A stretch of DNA of 64,000 nt from Tetrahymena elliotti 4EA (taxonomy: Eukaryota; Ciliophora; Oligohymenophorea; Hymenostomatida; Tetrahymenidae). Under the pieces are notes generated by a model. The model was not told the DNA's origin, did not search any database, and was given only the letters and a program-made list of their open reading frames with translations. This document shows positions 50,820 through 62,800 of this stretch, one piece after another. The position numbers and the translations under genes were made by a program. Within the stretch, counting starts at the first letter, position 1; each line of letters starts with the position of its first letter. The stretch spans positions 933,554 to 997,553 of the forward strand of contig JH720320.1 of the NCBI GenBank assembly GCA_000231825.2. The letters are read 5' to 3'.

Positions 50820-51636
50820 TATTAAAAGCTTAAATAATTCTTTTTTATTTAATTTTGATAAGTTCTAAAAGGAATATTTTTTAAAGATTCTATAATAAAT
50901 GAATTTAATTTGTTTTTTGATACAAATCAATTACTTTAATAACTAAAAGTATCAGATATACTTCAAATATCTTTTATTTTTGAAGATTAATATAAGCTTA
51001 ACAATTTTATTTAATATTTTTTAAAGCAGATCAACATTTTTAACACTAAAATGCTAAAAAAATATTAAGAACTAAAAATTTTGCATTATTTAATAATATT
51101 ATTCCTAATACTAACAAAATATGGATAAGATTTATTTTATTAATTTAATAATATTTAAAAATTATTTTGCTCTAACTAGAAAGAAAAGCTTGAACTTTTT
51201 TATTTTTTTAAATATTTAATGGAATGATGATAGATAGAATTGTTATCAAATTTTTTTAATTTGATGGACCTTAATAGTAAAAATAGAATATAAAATTTTT
51301 AAATTAATAAAGAGATGTATGCATAAATTATTTTTACTGATTTATTTGATAGTAATGATTTGGATGATGAATAAATGATTGAAAGGTGTAGGTAGTTAGT
51401 TATTTTGTAAATAATTTGAAAATGTTAATTTTGAGTGATCGAAAGAAAATCAAAATTTTATTTATCGTTTATTTTGAAGTATTTGTTTGAAATAATAACA
51501 AAATAAAAGTAAATTTTGAAATAGGATTTGATTTAAGAGTATATAGATAGATAGTATCCAACTTTATCAATACAATTAATTAAATTTAAAAATCTAAGAA
51601 GGATATTAATAATATACAACAACTAATAGTAAAAAT
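50820..51636. promoter_or_regulatory. Divergent upstream region
   Basis: This 817-bp AT-rich gap lies between two divergently transcribed genes, the asparaginase-ankyrin gene (minus) and the coiled-coil gene (plus), so it should hold both promoters. I cannot identify specific elements, and no gene is visible in it. Confidence 0.4.
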
Positions 51637-53905
51637 ATGACAGAAAGGTACGATTAAATCTTAGAGGAAAATGCCAATTTGAAAAAGGCTTTATAGTAGG
51701 CAAAATCTATTATTGAAAGAACTTCTAGTAATATTTAAAATAAATAAATATGTTTTAATTTTCGAATAATGATGTGATATTTTAGCAACTATTTTAATTG
51801 TAATAAATAATAAGATTGATTTTAAATATATTAAATAGATGATTATGAAACTTTAAAGTAAATCCATGAAGAATTTAAAATTCAGTAAGATAGATTAAAA
51901 AGAGAAAATGATGAATTAAGTGTAAAAACCATTCAATTAATGAATGACAAAAAGGAATTAGAAATGTAATTTGATGCAACAATTAGAAACTTGAAAATTG
52001 CGATTGATCTGAAGTAAAGAGAAATAGAAGAAGTTTAAGCTAAGATTATTCCTTCATTTGATTAAGATATGCTTAGAATAAAGATAATTAATGAATTAGA
52101 AATACCCCATAGAAACCAATTAGAAGCAAAATAGGAAGAACTTGAACGCATGCAAGAATAAGTTGATGAATACAAACGTTAAATAAATATTCTTAACTCA
52201 AGACTTGAAATTGTAAATAAAGACCATGAGAGAGATATAAAATCAATTAAAGAGCGTCATCATGTAATAATTCTTAAATAAAAAATTATTTTTTTTCTTT
52301 TATTTACTTTTTTAGAATGTATCATTTTATCATTTTAATAATTAGCTTGAAGTTAGTGAATTTATGAATGAGTTGAAGCTTGCTAATGATAAAATAGATG
52401 ATTAAAAAGACAAAGAAACTATTAGAAAGTTAAGAAGAGAAGTAGATGAATTAAAGTAAAAGTTCTTCCAAAAAGATTAAGAATGTGAAGAGCTTAGAAG
52501 AGAAAGAGATAGATGTAGAGAAGAAAAAAATGAATGTCTAATTAAGTTCTCAAAGTAAGTTGATAGTGAAAGAAATGAAAAGAGGATTTATAAAGCTGAA
52601 AGTGAAAAACTTGCCATCAGAGTAAGATTCTTAGATGAAGAGTCAAAAAAAAATAAAATAAAATTTGATTCTATTTTAAGCGACAATGAAATTTAAAAAA
52701 GAGAAAAGGAAACTCTATCTGAAGAAGTTAGAAAGAAAGATGATCTTATTCACTAACTTCAAAGGTATTTAAAGCTAAACAAAACATTATTTAATTTAAA
52801 TATTTTTCAATTAAAAGGAGAATAACAGAGTTAGAAGATGAACATGTAATCATTTAGGCCTAAGCATTTGAATAAAACACTAAAGTTTATAATGAAGAAA
52901 GAGATAAATTCTTAGAAGAAAGAAATAAATCAATATAATTACAAAAGGAATTTGATTAAATCAAATAAAGCTACAATGACTTGAATGAAGAAAATAAATA
53001 GTTAAGGAATAAAATTTAAAAAGAACTCTCCTCTCTCAGATAAGATAACATGACTATATCAGAGGAAAGAGAAAAACTGAGAAGACAAAAAGAAATATTG
53101 GAGAAAGATAACTTAGAAAAGGACAAATCTGCTCGCTGTAAATTTATCTATTTATCATTCATTTATTTATTTTAACCAACAAAAATAGAAAGAGAAGAAG
53201 AGTTGAATGAACTAGAAAGAGAACTTGAAAATGTAAGAAGAAAATATAGAGAATCCTAGCAACGTATTTAAAATCTTGAAAGTAGTGTTGATGCTTTACA
53301 GGTAATATTAATCTTTCTTATTTTAATTTAATTTAGAAGCACACAATTTTTATTGAAATTTCTGAAAAACTGTATTCTGTATCAAATATTTTAATCATTT
53401 TTTTCTAAAAATAATAAATAAACAGCGTTATAAGTCTCAAATTGGTGGTCCAATTTCTGCTACTGCTCCGATTATATAAAATGCAATAGCTCCTTCTGAA
53501 GATACAAGCCAATTAAAAAAAGAATTAGAAGCAGAAAAGAAAAAGAATCAAAAATTAAAAGAAAAGCTCAAATAAGCTAATGAAAAAATTATGGATTTAT
53601 TGTAATTCAAATTAAAGAATTAAGCACAATAAAGCAACAAAGCTGGCTTAGAAAATAGGTATCCATAAATTGATAATAAGATGTAATTTAATGATATAAG
53701 TAACATTTAATAACAATAATAATCATCATCTCTTTTCCCTACAAATGCAAACTAACCATTCAATTAATCATACTAAAATGCAAGCATCCCAAATAATAAC
53801 AACAACAATCCTCCATATTATTTAGGCTAACTTACCTATGAAGACGAAAGAATACTCTAAGAAATAAATAGGGCTTCAGATATGCATAAATATAATTATT
53901 ATTGA
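51637..53905 (+). CDS. Long coiled-coil protein, 625 aa
   Basis: Six exons read from ATG 51637 (MTERYDQILEENANLKKALQ) to TGA 53903. Introns are 51728-51838, 52264-52315, 52765-52817, 53138-53188 and 53302-53425. Subtracting 391 nt gives exactly 626 codons. Residues 1 to about 430 are almost continuous coiled coil rich in E, K, R, Q and L (RKLRREVDELKQKFFQKDQE; REEELNELERELENVRRKY). A short glycine/proline-containing linker (YKSQIGGPISATAPIIQNA) is followed by a second coiled coil (QLKKELEAEKKKNQKLKEKL). The tail is rich in N, Q and S and ends LTYEDERILQEINRASDM. There is no motor, membrane or zinc domain. Such proteins in ciliates often sit in basal bodies, cilia or cortex, but location here is inference. 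The gene is divergent from the asparaginase-ankyrin gene. Confidence 0.8.
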
Positions 53906-54192
53906 ATAATAATATAACTGAATTAAAATTAACTTTTTTTTTTGTTTTTTGTAATAATTATTATTATTAAATGTGCTTAATGGATAGCATATCAGAACTA
54001 TTTTAATAACTTAATTTTATTTATTATTCTTTATTGGTACATTTATTAAAAAAAGCAAATTTAAATAATTATTTCTACTCCTTTTTTTACTCTTTTTTTG
54101 ATTGTAGGAAATTAGCTCTCTCTTTTTTAAACTAATATAACGTGCATAAATTATTAAAAAATCAATAAGTAATAAAGCAAGCTTAACTAGTA

Positions 54193-56046
54193 ATGAATCA
54201 TTTTACTCCTGATCTTAGAAATAGTGGAGGACGGTTCATGTTTAAAACAATGAGAGAAAATCACCAAGAATATTTGAAGAACATGAAACCTCTTGTTAAT
54301 AGTCTGGAGAGACCTCGTTCTCATATTGATTCTAAGTACAAATCAAAAAAGCAATTAATCAGTTTTTAAATGAATGAGTTTTAAATGGTTTAAAAAACTT
54401 TTCTTGCAACTAGAAATATTAAACCACTCGTTGATAACTCTTATCCAAAGACTTTATTAAAAAAACCTTCAATTAAAAGTTCAATGTCCCTTTCTGCCAA
54501 AGAAATAAAGAGATAACACCAGTTGAATTGTAGCCATCTTACATCTACAATTATTGGTTTTGAAAATGAAATTTAAAAAAAGAAGAAGCTACTAAAGATG
54601 CAGAATCATCAAAGAAAGCTCTATTTCAGGAATAATTCATAGAACCAATCTTTTTCTGATTTTGAGAATTCCAGATTCTAATCTTCTGTCAGAGATGACT
54701 CTTTCAGTAACTACTATTCTAACTAATAAATCTTAAGTAGAAGTTTGAATCTAAGCAAGTATAACTAGGGAGATATTAGTGGTTTAAATACATCAGGTAC
54801 ACCAGTAGATAAAATAAATAATTTTCAGCTAAAAAACTGACTAGAAGGCAATTCGGCTATCTACGAAGAGCCAATCCCCTTAAGTAGTAATCAATCTTAG
54901 GATTAAATTAGTTTCTCAAGAATAAGTAGTCCTATATTAAAACCTTTTTAAAAGGAACAAGAATCTTTTACATAGAACAAAGATGTAAACGAGCTCAGTA
55001 GAATTAATTCAGAACCCTCGAGTTTAAGGAATTCAAATAATATAAAATCTTCTGAAAAAAGTAAGAATAGTAACTTAAAAATTGAGTAGAGTAAGCAAAT
55101 ACTAAATAACTCTTAAATGGATTTAAATAATAACTAAAATTCAAGTTTTAATTTAAAATCTGAATAATCTAATAAAAATATAATGCATTCGCATAAAAAA
55201 GTATTGCAAAGACCTTACTCTGCTATTACCAACAGGTAAAATATGAATGTAATAACTGAAAATGAAGAATACATGCCTCAGGATGATGAATACTAAAGCA
55301 AAAGTTTTCAATTAAATAAAAAAAACTCAAATTTATTAAAACAAGCATTAACAAAAAGAGAAAGCACAGAAAACGAATCAAAAGTATCTCTCAATAACTT
55401 AACTTTTTCATTCAAGAATTTATAAAATTCGTCAAAGGATTAATCAGGCAGTAATAAAAGTATGAGAAAATTACAAAATTCAGCTAATTCATACTGGGGT
55501 GGCTCAAAATTTACTCCTTAAAAAAATGCTTTCATAGAATAACAGAAAAGAGAAGATATCAATTATAACTTTTCTTCAATTTATTAAAATTAAGTGTATA
55601 AATAATTACATTAAAAAATTAAGAAAATGCCTGATTTAGATACAGAAAATTTAGAAGTAGGAACTCTCAAAAGATATATGTTAAATTTAATCATAGATTA
55701 TTCACTGTATTCTGAGATAGAATTCTAAGCAATATCAAAAATAATTTATAATCACTTTAAAACAATTGATAAAATAAAAATTATTGAATGCTGCAAGTCT
55801 CTTTCATAAGACCTTTTGAAAAATACTAAATAAAATCTAAAATTTGGTTAAAAGTTTTTTTCTAATAACAAATCTGATAGAAACTCTGAGAGCAACAATG
55901 ATAATTTCTCATTGAATAATAATTCTACAATGAATTTGTCATCATCCAAATTAAATTAAAAAAAGGTACAAAACCATTACAATTTGAAAGATAAATTTGA
56001 GAACTATTACTCTTGCAAAAGAGGTTAAAATAATTTAGTCAAGTGA
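54193..56046 (+). CDS. Hypothetical S/N/Q-rich protein, ~601 aa
   Basis: ATG 54193 (MNHFTPDLRNSGGRFMFKT) opens a frame that reaches TGA 56044 with a single internal TGA at 54838-54840. The protein-like frame continues unchanged on both sides of that TGA. A candidate 48-nt intron, 54797-54844 (GTACACC...GACTAG), contains the TGA. Its removal keeps the frame, giving 602 codons and the junction LNTSEGNSAIYEEP. The product is basic and low-complexity, dominated by S, N, K and Q, with likely phosphorylation-rich stretches. A more ordered segment at about residues 460-540 contains MPDLDTENLEVGTLKRYMLN and EFQAISKIIYNHFKTIDKIK. No known domain was recognised. It follows the coiled-coil gene by about 290 bp on the same strand. 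Confidence 0.7.
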
Positions 56047-56469
56047 TTTCTAAAACAATAATGTTATAAAACTAGTTATCTATAATAATAAACAATATTA
56101 TAAACCAATTTTATTATTAATTACTATTAAACAAGAAGCTAATTTTTTGTTTTTGCGTAGTCTTTTTCAAATTCTTTCAATTATACTCGCTATCATTTTA
56201 ATGATTTTAGAAATGATTAAATTTTATTTTAAATTAATAATTATTAATTCATTTAATTTACAATTTTTAATAAACGAAAAATCTTGATAAGTAAAGTGAT
56301 CAAGCAATCAGTTATATTAATTTACATTACATAACTCTTGCAATAAAATAAAATAATAGGTAATTTTAAAAAATATAGAATATTTAATCAATCTTTTATT
56401 AAAGAATTAGTTTTTATTTAAGTATTTTATAAAATGGAGGTAACATTTTCCTTAATATTTCAATGTATC

Positions 56470-56561
56470 AAAAACATATTAGCAGATATTTAATAATAAC
56501 TCTAACAAATAAAATAATAGGCAATATTAAGTAGAGATGGTAAATATATTTAATAGAGTCA
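56470..56561. repeat. Near-identical direct repeat, copy 1
   Basis: This ~92-bp segment is almost identical to 56624-56714, both containing ATATTTAATAATAACT, AACAAATAAAATAATAGG and AGTAGAGATGGTAAATATAT. The offset is about 153 bp. Only a few substitutions separate the copies, so the duplication is recent compared with other repeats here. It lies in the intergenic stretch 56047-56835, where I see nothing else. Confidence 0.9.
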
Positions 56562-56623
56562 GTGTTGAATTAATAAATTAGTATTTTTTAGGTTATTTAA
56601 TGAAAGCAAGATACATTGTTATT

Positions 56624-56714
56624 AAAAATATATTCACAAATATTTAATAATAACTTTAACAAATAAAATAATAGGCAATATTAAGTAGAGATGGTAAATA
56701 TATTCAATAGAGTA
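56624..56714. repeat. Near-identical direct repeat, copy 2
   Basis: This is the partner of 56470-56561 in the same orientation. The ~60 bp between the copies is not obviously repeated. Confidence 0.9.
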
Positions 56715-56835
56715 AATATATAATTAAAGAATGAATTTCTACTTGCATTTTAAAAATTAGACAATATTTTTATTGATTTTTAAACTTATGATTATTAAAA
56801 ATAAATTAACAAACATAAAAAAAATATTGAATTAA

Positions 56836-59800
56836 TCATTTTTTAGACTTTGTTTTTGGAGAAGATGCATCACTTATAGAAAACCGAGAGGGCTTTTAAT
56901 TACTTAATTTTGTAGAAGATTATTTTACTGTTAAATCATAATTCAATGAATTATTCCTTGTATCATCTTAATAGTTAGGAACAATAGTGCTATCCTCTAC
57001 TAGTTATATAGAAAACTAAGATGCATTATGCATATCAATTTTAGAAGCTGGTGCAAGATTGTTGTTTAATTTCATTGAGTCTTACTTGAATTTAACATTA
57101 ATATCATTTACAGAAATATTTTAGGTAGACTAATTTAACATGCTATTAAGATGAAAATGATTTTTTAAATTACTCTATGAAGTAATTTCAATATGTGTTT
57201 GAATTTTATTAAGTTAATTTTCATTAAAGCTGTTATTTATAAATGAAGAGAAAATATTATTAAATCTTTAGCTCTTCTTCACTTTTTATGTCTATGACTT
57301 AAAGTTTTCAATAGAATCCTCTAAAAAGCAGTTTAATTAGGGAGAATCATCTTTTAAAAAATGAAATAAAATTATAAAAATTAAATTTAAATTTATTTAC
57401 CAAGGCTTTTAAAATATTAGCTATGCAATTTAGATGGAGACACAGAAGACGACCCATCTGTTTTTTATGGTAATTTTTTTATTGCTTGAAATCCATTATT
57501 TTTTAGATTTGAGAATTGTTGTTGTTTGTTAAATAAATTAATTATTGATTCCTCATGATCACTTTTTTCTGTTATTATGTCTATTTTTTTGTATAACATC
57601 ATCCCTATTATTGATGATTAAATTTTAATAAATTATTAAAAACCTCAAAAATAAATTTATTTCAAAGAAAAAAGAAAAAAAAAATTTTTTACTTATCACT
57701 TAGAATGTTGTTAATTCTCCATTTTTCTTTTCATCTATGGATTAACTGAAAAGCTTGTAAATTTTCTTCCAATTCTTTTAGACTCTTTAGATATTAGTTA
57801 TTTAATTGACGATTTGTAATTACAGTGGCACATTTTTATTCCATTACTTAACAAAAAATAGATAGAACTTAAGTACTTTGCTATTAGAAACAATCATAGT
57901 CCAGATTATGAGGAAACATAACTTTGTGATAAAAATTATTATTAAAGAGTATATCAGAAGAGCTAAAAAAAAGTTAAGCTGTGGATAATTTATTTAGCTG
58001 TAGAAAATACATATTTAAAGACATATTAAAATGATAATATTGTTTTATAAATCCAAATTATTTAGATTTTAGTTTGAATGAGGTTTCATATACTGTATCA
58101 TTATTATGTAGGTAAAAACAATTAAACTCATCAACACTCCTTAGATGACAACTTACTAATCAAAGTAGTTTATTATGACTATAATAATTGCCTTTTTAAA
58201 TAGTTTTACAAATTCCCAATAATACTTATGCTATCTATATTCAGAATAAATAAAATCATAAATGTTTCTTTTCCTAATTTTTTTACCTTAATTTATACTT
58301 TTTATATGGCTTCTAATCTTTAAAATAATAACTAATGGCGCAATTGCTACCCAAATAACCAATGAAGGAATTATATAAATATAAATTAATCTTTTATGAG
58401 AAGGAGTAGAGCATTCAAACTAAACATCATTCAGAATATATTACTTTTGTCCAATTAATCTGCAGCTCAAAATACTTAACATCGTTTATAGTGTGCTTGG
58501 GAACATAAAAAAGTAAATTAAGAGTATGAGATTTATACAATGATGCTGAAGGGATATTTATTTGAACATGCATATTTTTAGTATGGCAGATATCATCATA
58601 ATTAAAAATATGAAAAAAAATGGCATCACAATACTTTAAATCAGCTTTATTTCAAGCATAAAGCTTTCATTAATAGTACTATGTATGCAATTGTAAGGAT
58701 ATTATAGTGATTAAACTGGATTCCCTAGACCCTCTTGAATGTTTTATATAAAAAATTGATGAAGCTTGAAAGTGTTTAAAAAGCTTAACACTTATAAAAA
58801 ATCGATCAAAACTTTTGAATAAAAAGATGTTTAATCTCTTTTTACAGATTTATTTAAAAAGATCATTCTCATTTTTTTCAAAATGTAATATATCTTTGCC
58901 TGGTATTATTAAAATAGTAATTTGTAAAGAGTAAATCCAATGTAGCACATCATACATATTGTCTTCAAGCTGTAAAGTAGAATTTAAAGTGGCTTTTATT
59001 TAAATTTAAGGAAAATATTAACATTAAGTTATATAAATATTATTTGATTATTTACTAATTGTAAGCACTTTTGACACTCATATTTTGAAGTTCTTGTAAA
59101 GAAACCGTTTCCTTTCTTGTTAAAATAATCGCAACTTTCACAAAGAGGACCTTTTTAAATTTTAATTAACTCAATTATTTTTGATGTATAAGATGTTTTA
59201 AATAAAATAACTTTTATTATTTGCTAAAAAACAGTGATGTAAATTTTTTTAGTTAAAAAACTTCACAAATTTTCATAAAAATTTAAAACCAATCAAATTG
59301 TAAGTGAAAAAAAATTTTTGGTGGAGTAGATAAATTATTTTTTCGCTCTGAGTTATGGTTGATTTATCAAACAATATTTTTAAAAAAGTTGAATTGCTTT
59401 ACTTGAAATTTAAGCAAATAGATTAAATTTAAATTTGATGAATGATATTAAATTGATTAAATTCTTTGATTAACTTTTATAAATATTACCTTTGTATCCA
59501 GGCGAGCAGTAAGGATCCATATTATTATTCATTTATTGCTTATCTTAAATACAATTTTATGGGGAGTTTTCACAAAACATAATTTAATCTGTAAAGAAAT
59601 TTTCTCTCCAGTACCCATCTTTTAAGGTTATAGAATCTTCCATACATTATTGTGCACTAAGTGGGCAGTTTTAGCAGGAAACAGTTTCATTAAAAGAATC
59701 CAACGCTTTTAAGGAGTATTTTCCTTTTTAAGAATTTTATAAATAAGAAATAAAAATTAAATAAAATATTTACCATAAGGGCATGGCTAACATTCAATTT

Positions 59801-62800
59801 AATCTCCTCTAATTATATATATCTCACCTATTTTGCATTTTCTGAAATGTATTTTAATATACTTAATAAACATCAAGCTAGAAAATTGCTAATAATTTTC
59901 TGATAGTTAAAAATTATTAATAAAGTAATTAGATTGAGGAATTATTAAACTCCTGATATAAAATTATGTTTAATTATTAGGTATGCCAATAAAACTTAAA
60001 TTAAATCTAAATGAGGAGGTTAGAGGGCTGTATAAATCAAACTCTTATATTAAATTTCCATCTATCAACAAATTTGAGTTTGGTATAGTTCCTATTTCAA
60101 TTTTAAATAATTGTGTCATTAGTTTTATTGAATTAAAACCCAATGGGAGAATGCTATGATCTAAAGCATTTAAAGTGTTTTCTTCTTCATCAACAAACTA
60201 AATTTCTAGATAATTCTTCAATCGTTAGCCACTTGCAAAGTTGTTAAATTCTTCTAAGTTATATTTTATTTTTAATCCTGTTGGATATGAAACTACATTT
60301 CGACCATAAAAAAGCCCTTTATTATCTTTTATGATATTACCTGATGAGCTGGCTTGATTTGGTGCTTAGCTTTAACTTTATAATCTTTCATTATGAAACT
60401 AAACTACTGCTTAAGGTATAAATTAGTTGTAAAATATTCCTCCTCCTACAGCAGCTTGATTTTAAGTTATATTAGTAGATTTTATATCAAAATCACTATA
60501 TTATGAATTTATAGCTCCCCCATAAAAGGGAGATTTATTATTTGAAATCAAACATTCGCTTATAATATTTGAAATAGCAGATTATCTTAATTAAATGCCT
60601 TTTATTTCATTAATGCTAAAAATAAATTAGCTAAAAAAGAAGATACTGTCATTATTATTTGTTGAGTTTTATCCTTACAAAATCTAATCTGAACTTAAGC
60701 AGTATTGTAGAGTTATTGCTCCACCATTGTCTCTGTAATTTATATTTGAGATGAATTTTGATCTTTCCAATTTAAACTAAGATTCTATAATACTTATTAA
60801 TGATTGATAAGTTTCATTTTCTATAAATTCACTATCAATTAGATTTAGATTTGTATTCTGAACATACAATATATTATAAGGGAATAAACAAGAATTGGAT
60901 GCTTCTATCATATCCTCAGGAATTATTGTTTTATTTAGAAAATTAGCAACTTAATAATCAAAGCTTTCAACTAAATACTTTCTACAAGGATCTAAAAATG
61001 TATTTTCTGAGATGTTCAGATTTGTTAATTAGGTTGAGTAAGAATTTTTAATAAAGATAGGAGTATAATAAAATTGATTTTAAGTTAACGTAGAACTATC
61101 AATATTAATGACTATGTTTTTTAATTCCAATAATTGCTAATTTTAATTCAAGATTAGCCTATTTATTGAATAAAAAAATTGTAAACCTTTGTTTGAGTAA
61201 AAAGAAATATTTTTCAAATTTATTTAAGATGTTGCATTAAAAAAGAATAAATATATTGGAAATCTCTCCTATTATTGCTTATCTTTGTTTGAATCAACCT
61301 CACCTCCTTGATCATATACTACTTCATTTGAGTAGACTTAAACACTGTCTATAGTTACATTTAGGCAAAGCGAAAACTACATTAAGTTTTAGATATCTGA
61401 GAGACTCTTTATGTGAAAAGTATTATTCCTTAGAATAAATTTATGAATTCTTAATTCACTTATTCCATAAAATAAATGGAAAAAATTTGAAATGTAAATA
61501 TGATAGTTTTATATTATCAGTTTCTCTACAATCAAAAAACTAATAGATTTATAGGCAAACATAGGTTCGCTTAATATAAAAATTTTATAATTTTTTTTAT
61601 TTCCATCAATAATAAAGTCTACTACTTTATAATAATCTAGATTTAATAGATAAGCTGAAATATTATTCATATTTTGGCTAATTAATGCTTTATTCATATA
61701 CATCCTTTTAGTTCTATTTAATTCATTGATTATTTCATCATTATTTACTGCCCATTTAAAATTGTCTTAAACTATTATTTTATAATTTTGAAAGAATAAT
61801 AGATTCAAAAATAAACTCAGGTAACCATGAGAGTTACTAAGATAATAATTTCCATAGGGAGTTAAGTCTTCAATTGTAACATTTTCATCTTCAGCTGGCC
61901 ACCGAGTTGTGTCTTCATTAAAATTTAACTCCTAAAGCACTCTACTGCTAAAATTTTCTTATGATTAATCATCATAATTTTGCTTTTTTTTTAAAAGAAA
62001 ATAGTAAAAATAAAAGAAAACCAAAAAGAAAAAAATTTATTAATATTCAATTTTCAATATTCGATAAGTATTAATTAAAACCATTTATAATTAAAAATAT
62101 TAATTTAATACCTCGTTTGTTAACATCCTGCTAAGATTTTATTTTGTGAGATTTTAGTAGGAAATGATCAAGTTAGTGGTTAATTCATTGCTTCCTATAA
62201 AAGGACTTTGAAAGACTAAGTTTTTGAAATAACAGATTAGAGTTTATTGCTTTATTTTGAATTATTTATTTTAGGAGTATATCTGTAGGAGTTAGTTTTA
62301 AAAAATAAGAGGGTATCGTGAAAATTTAGCTGGATCAACTTATATTATACATGACTTATTATCATTAGTTTAAGTAGAAAGTGTGGCTTAATGAATTGAT
62401 TATTTATCATAGAAATTTAGATTTACTGTTATTTAATTATTATCCGAACCAGGAACTTTTCTAAATTTGAATGCTTCACCTCGCAAGTTTTACTACTGTA
62501 TTTTAAAATTCTAAATCGAGTAGTTGAGTATCCTTATATTTTGATATGTATTAATATCTTTCAAAATTTATTTATTGACTAAATCAATGAGTAATATGTG
62601 ATATTTATCTTCTAAAATGCAAAGAGTGGAAGTTATTAAATACATATTTTATATGTAAGAATATTATTGGTTTTTAAATTACCAATAGAGCAGTAAATCT
62701 TGCTTAGTAAAAACATTTAACTAAAAACTATTAAAAACTAGAACATAGTCAAAGAAAATCCTAAGCTTGTTTTTCTTTTCACTTGGAGTCGCTAATTATC

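Noticed and set aside
54838..54840. In-frame TGA considered as selenocysteine or stop-codon reassignment.
   Set aside because: A 48-nt intron covering it explains the frame, and all other intact genes in the window end at TGA.
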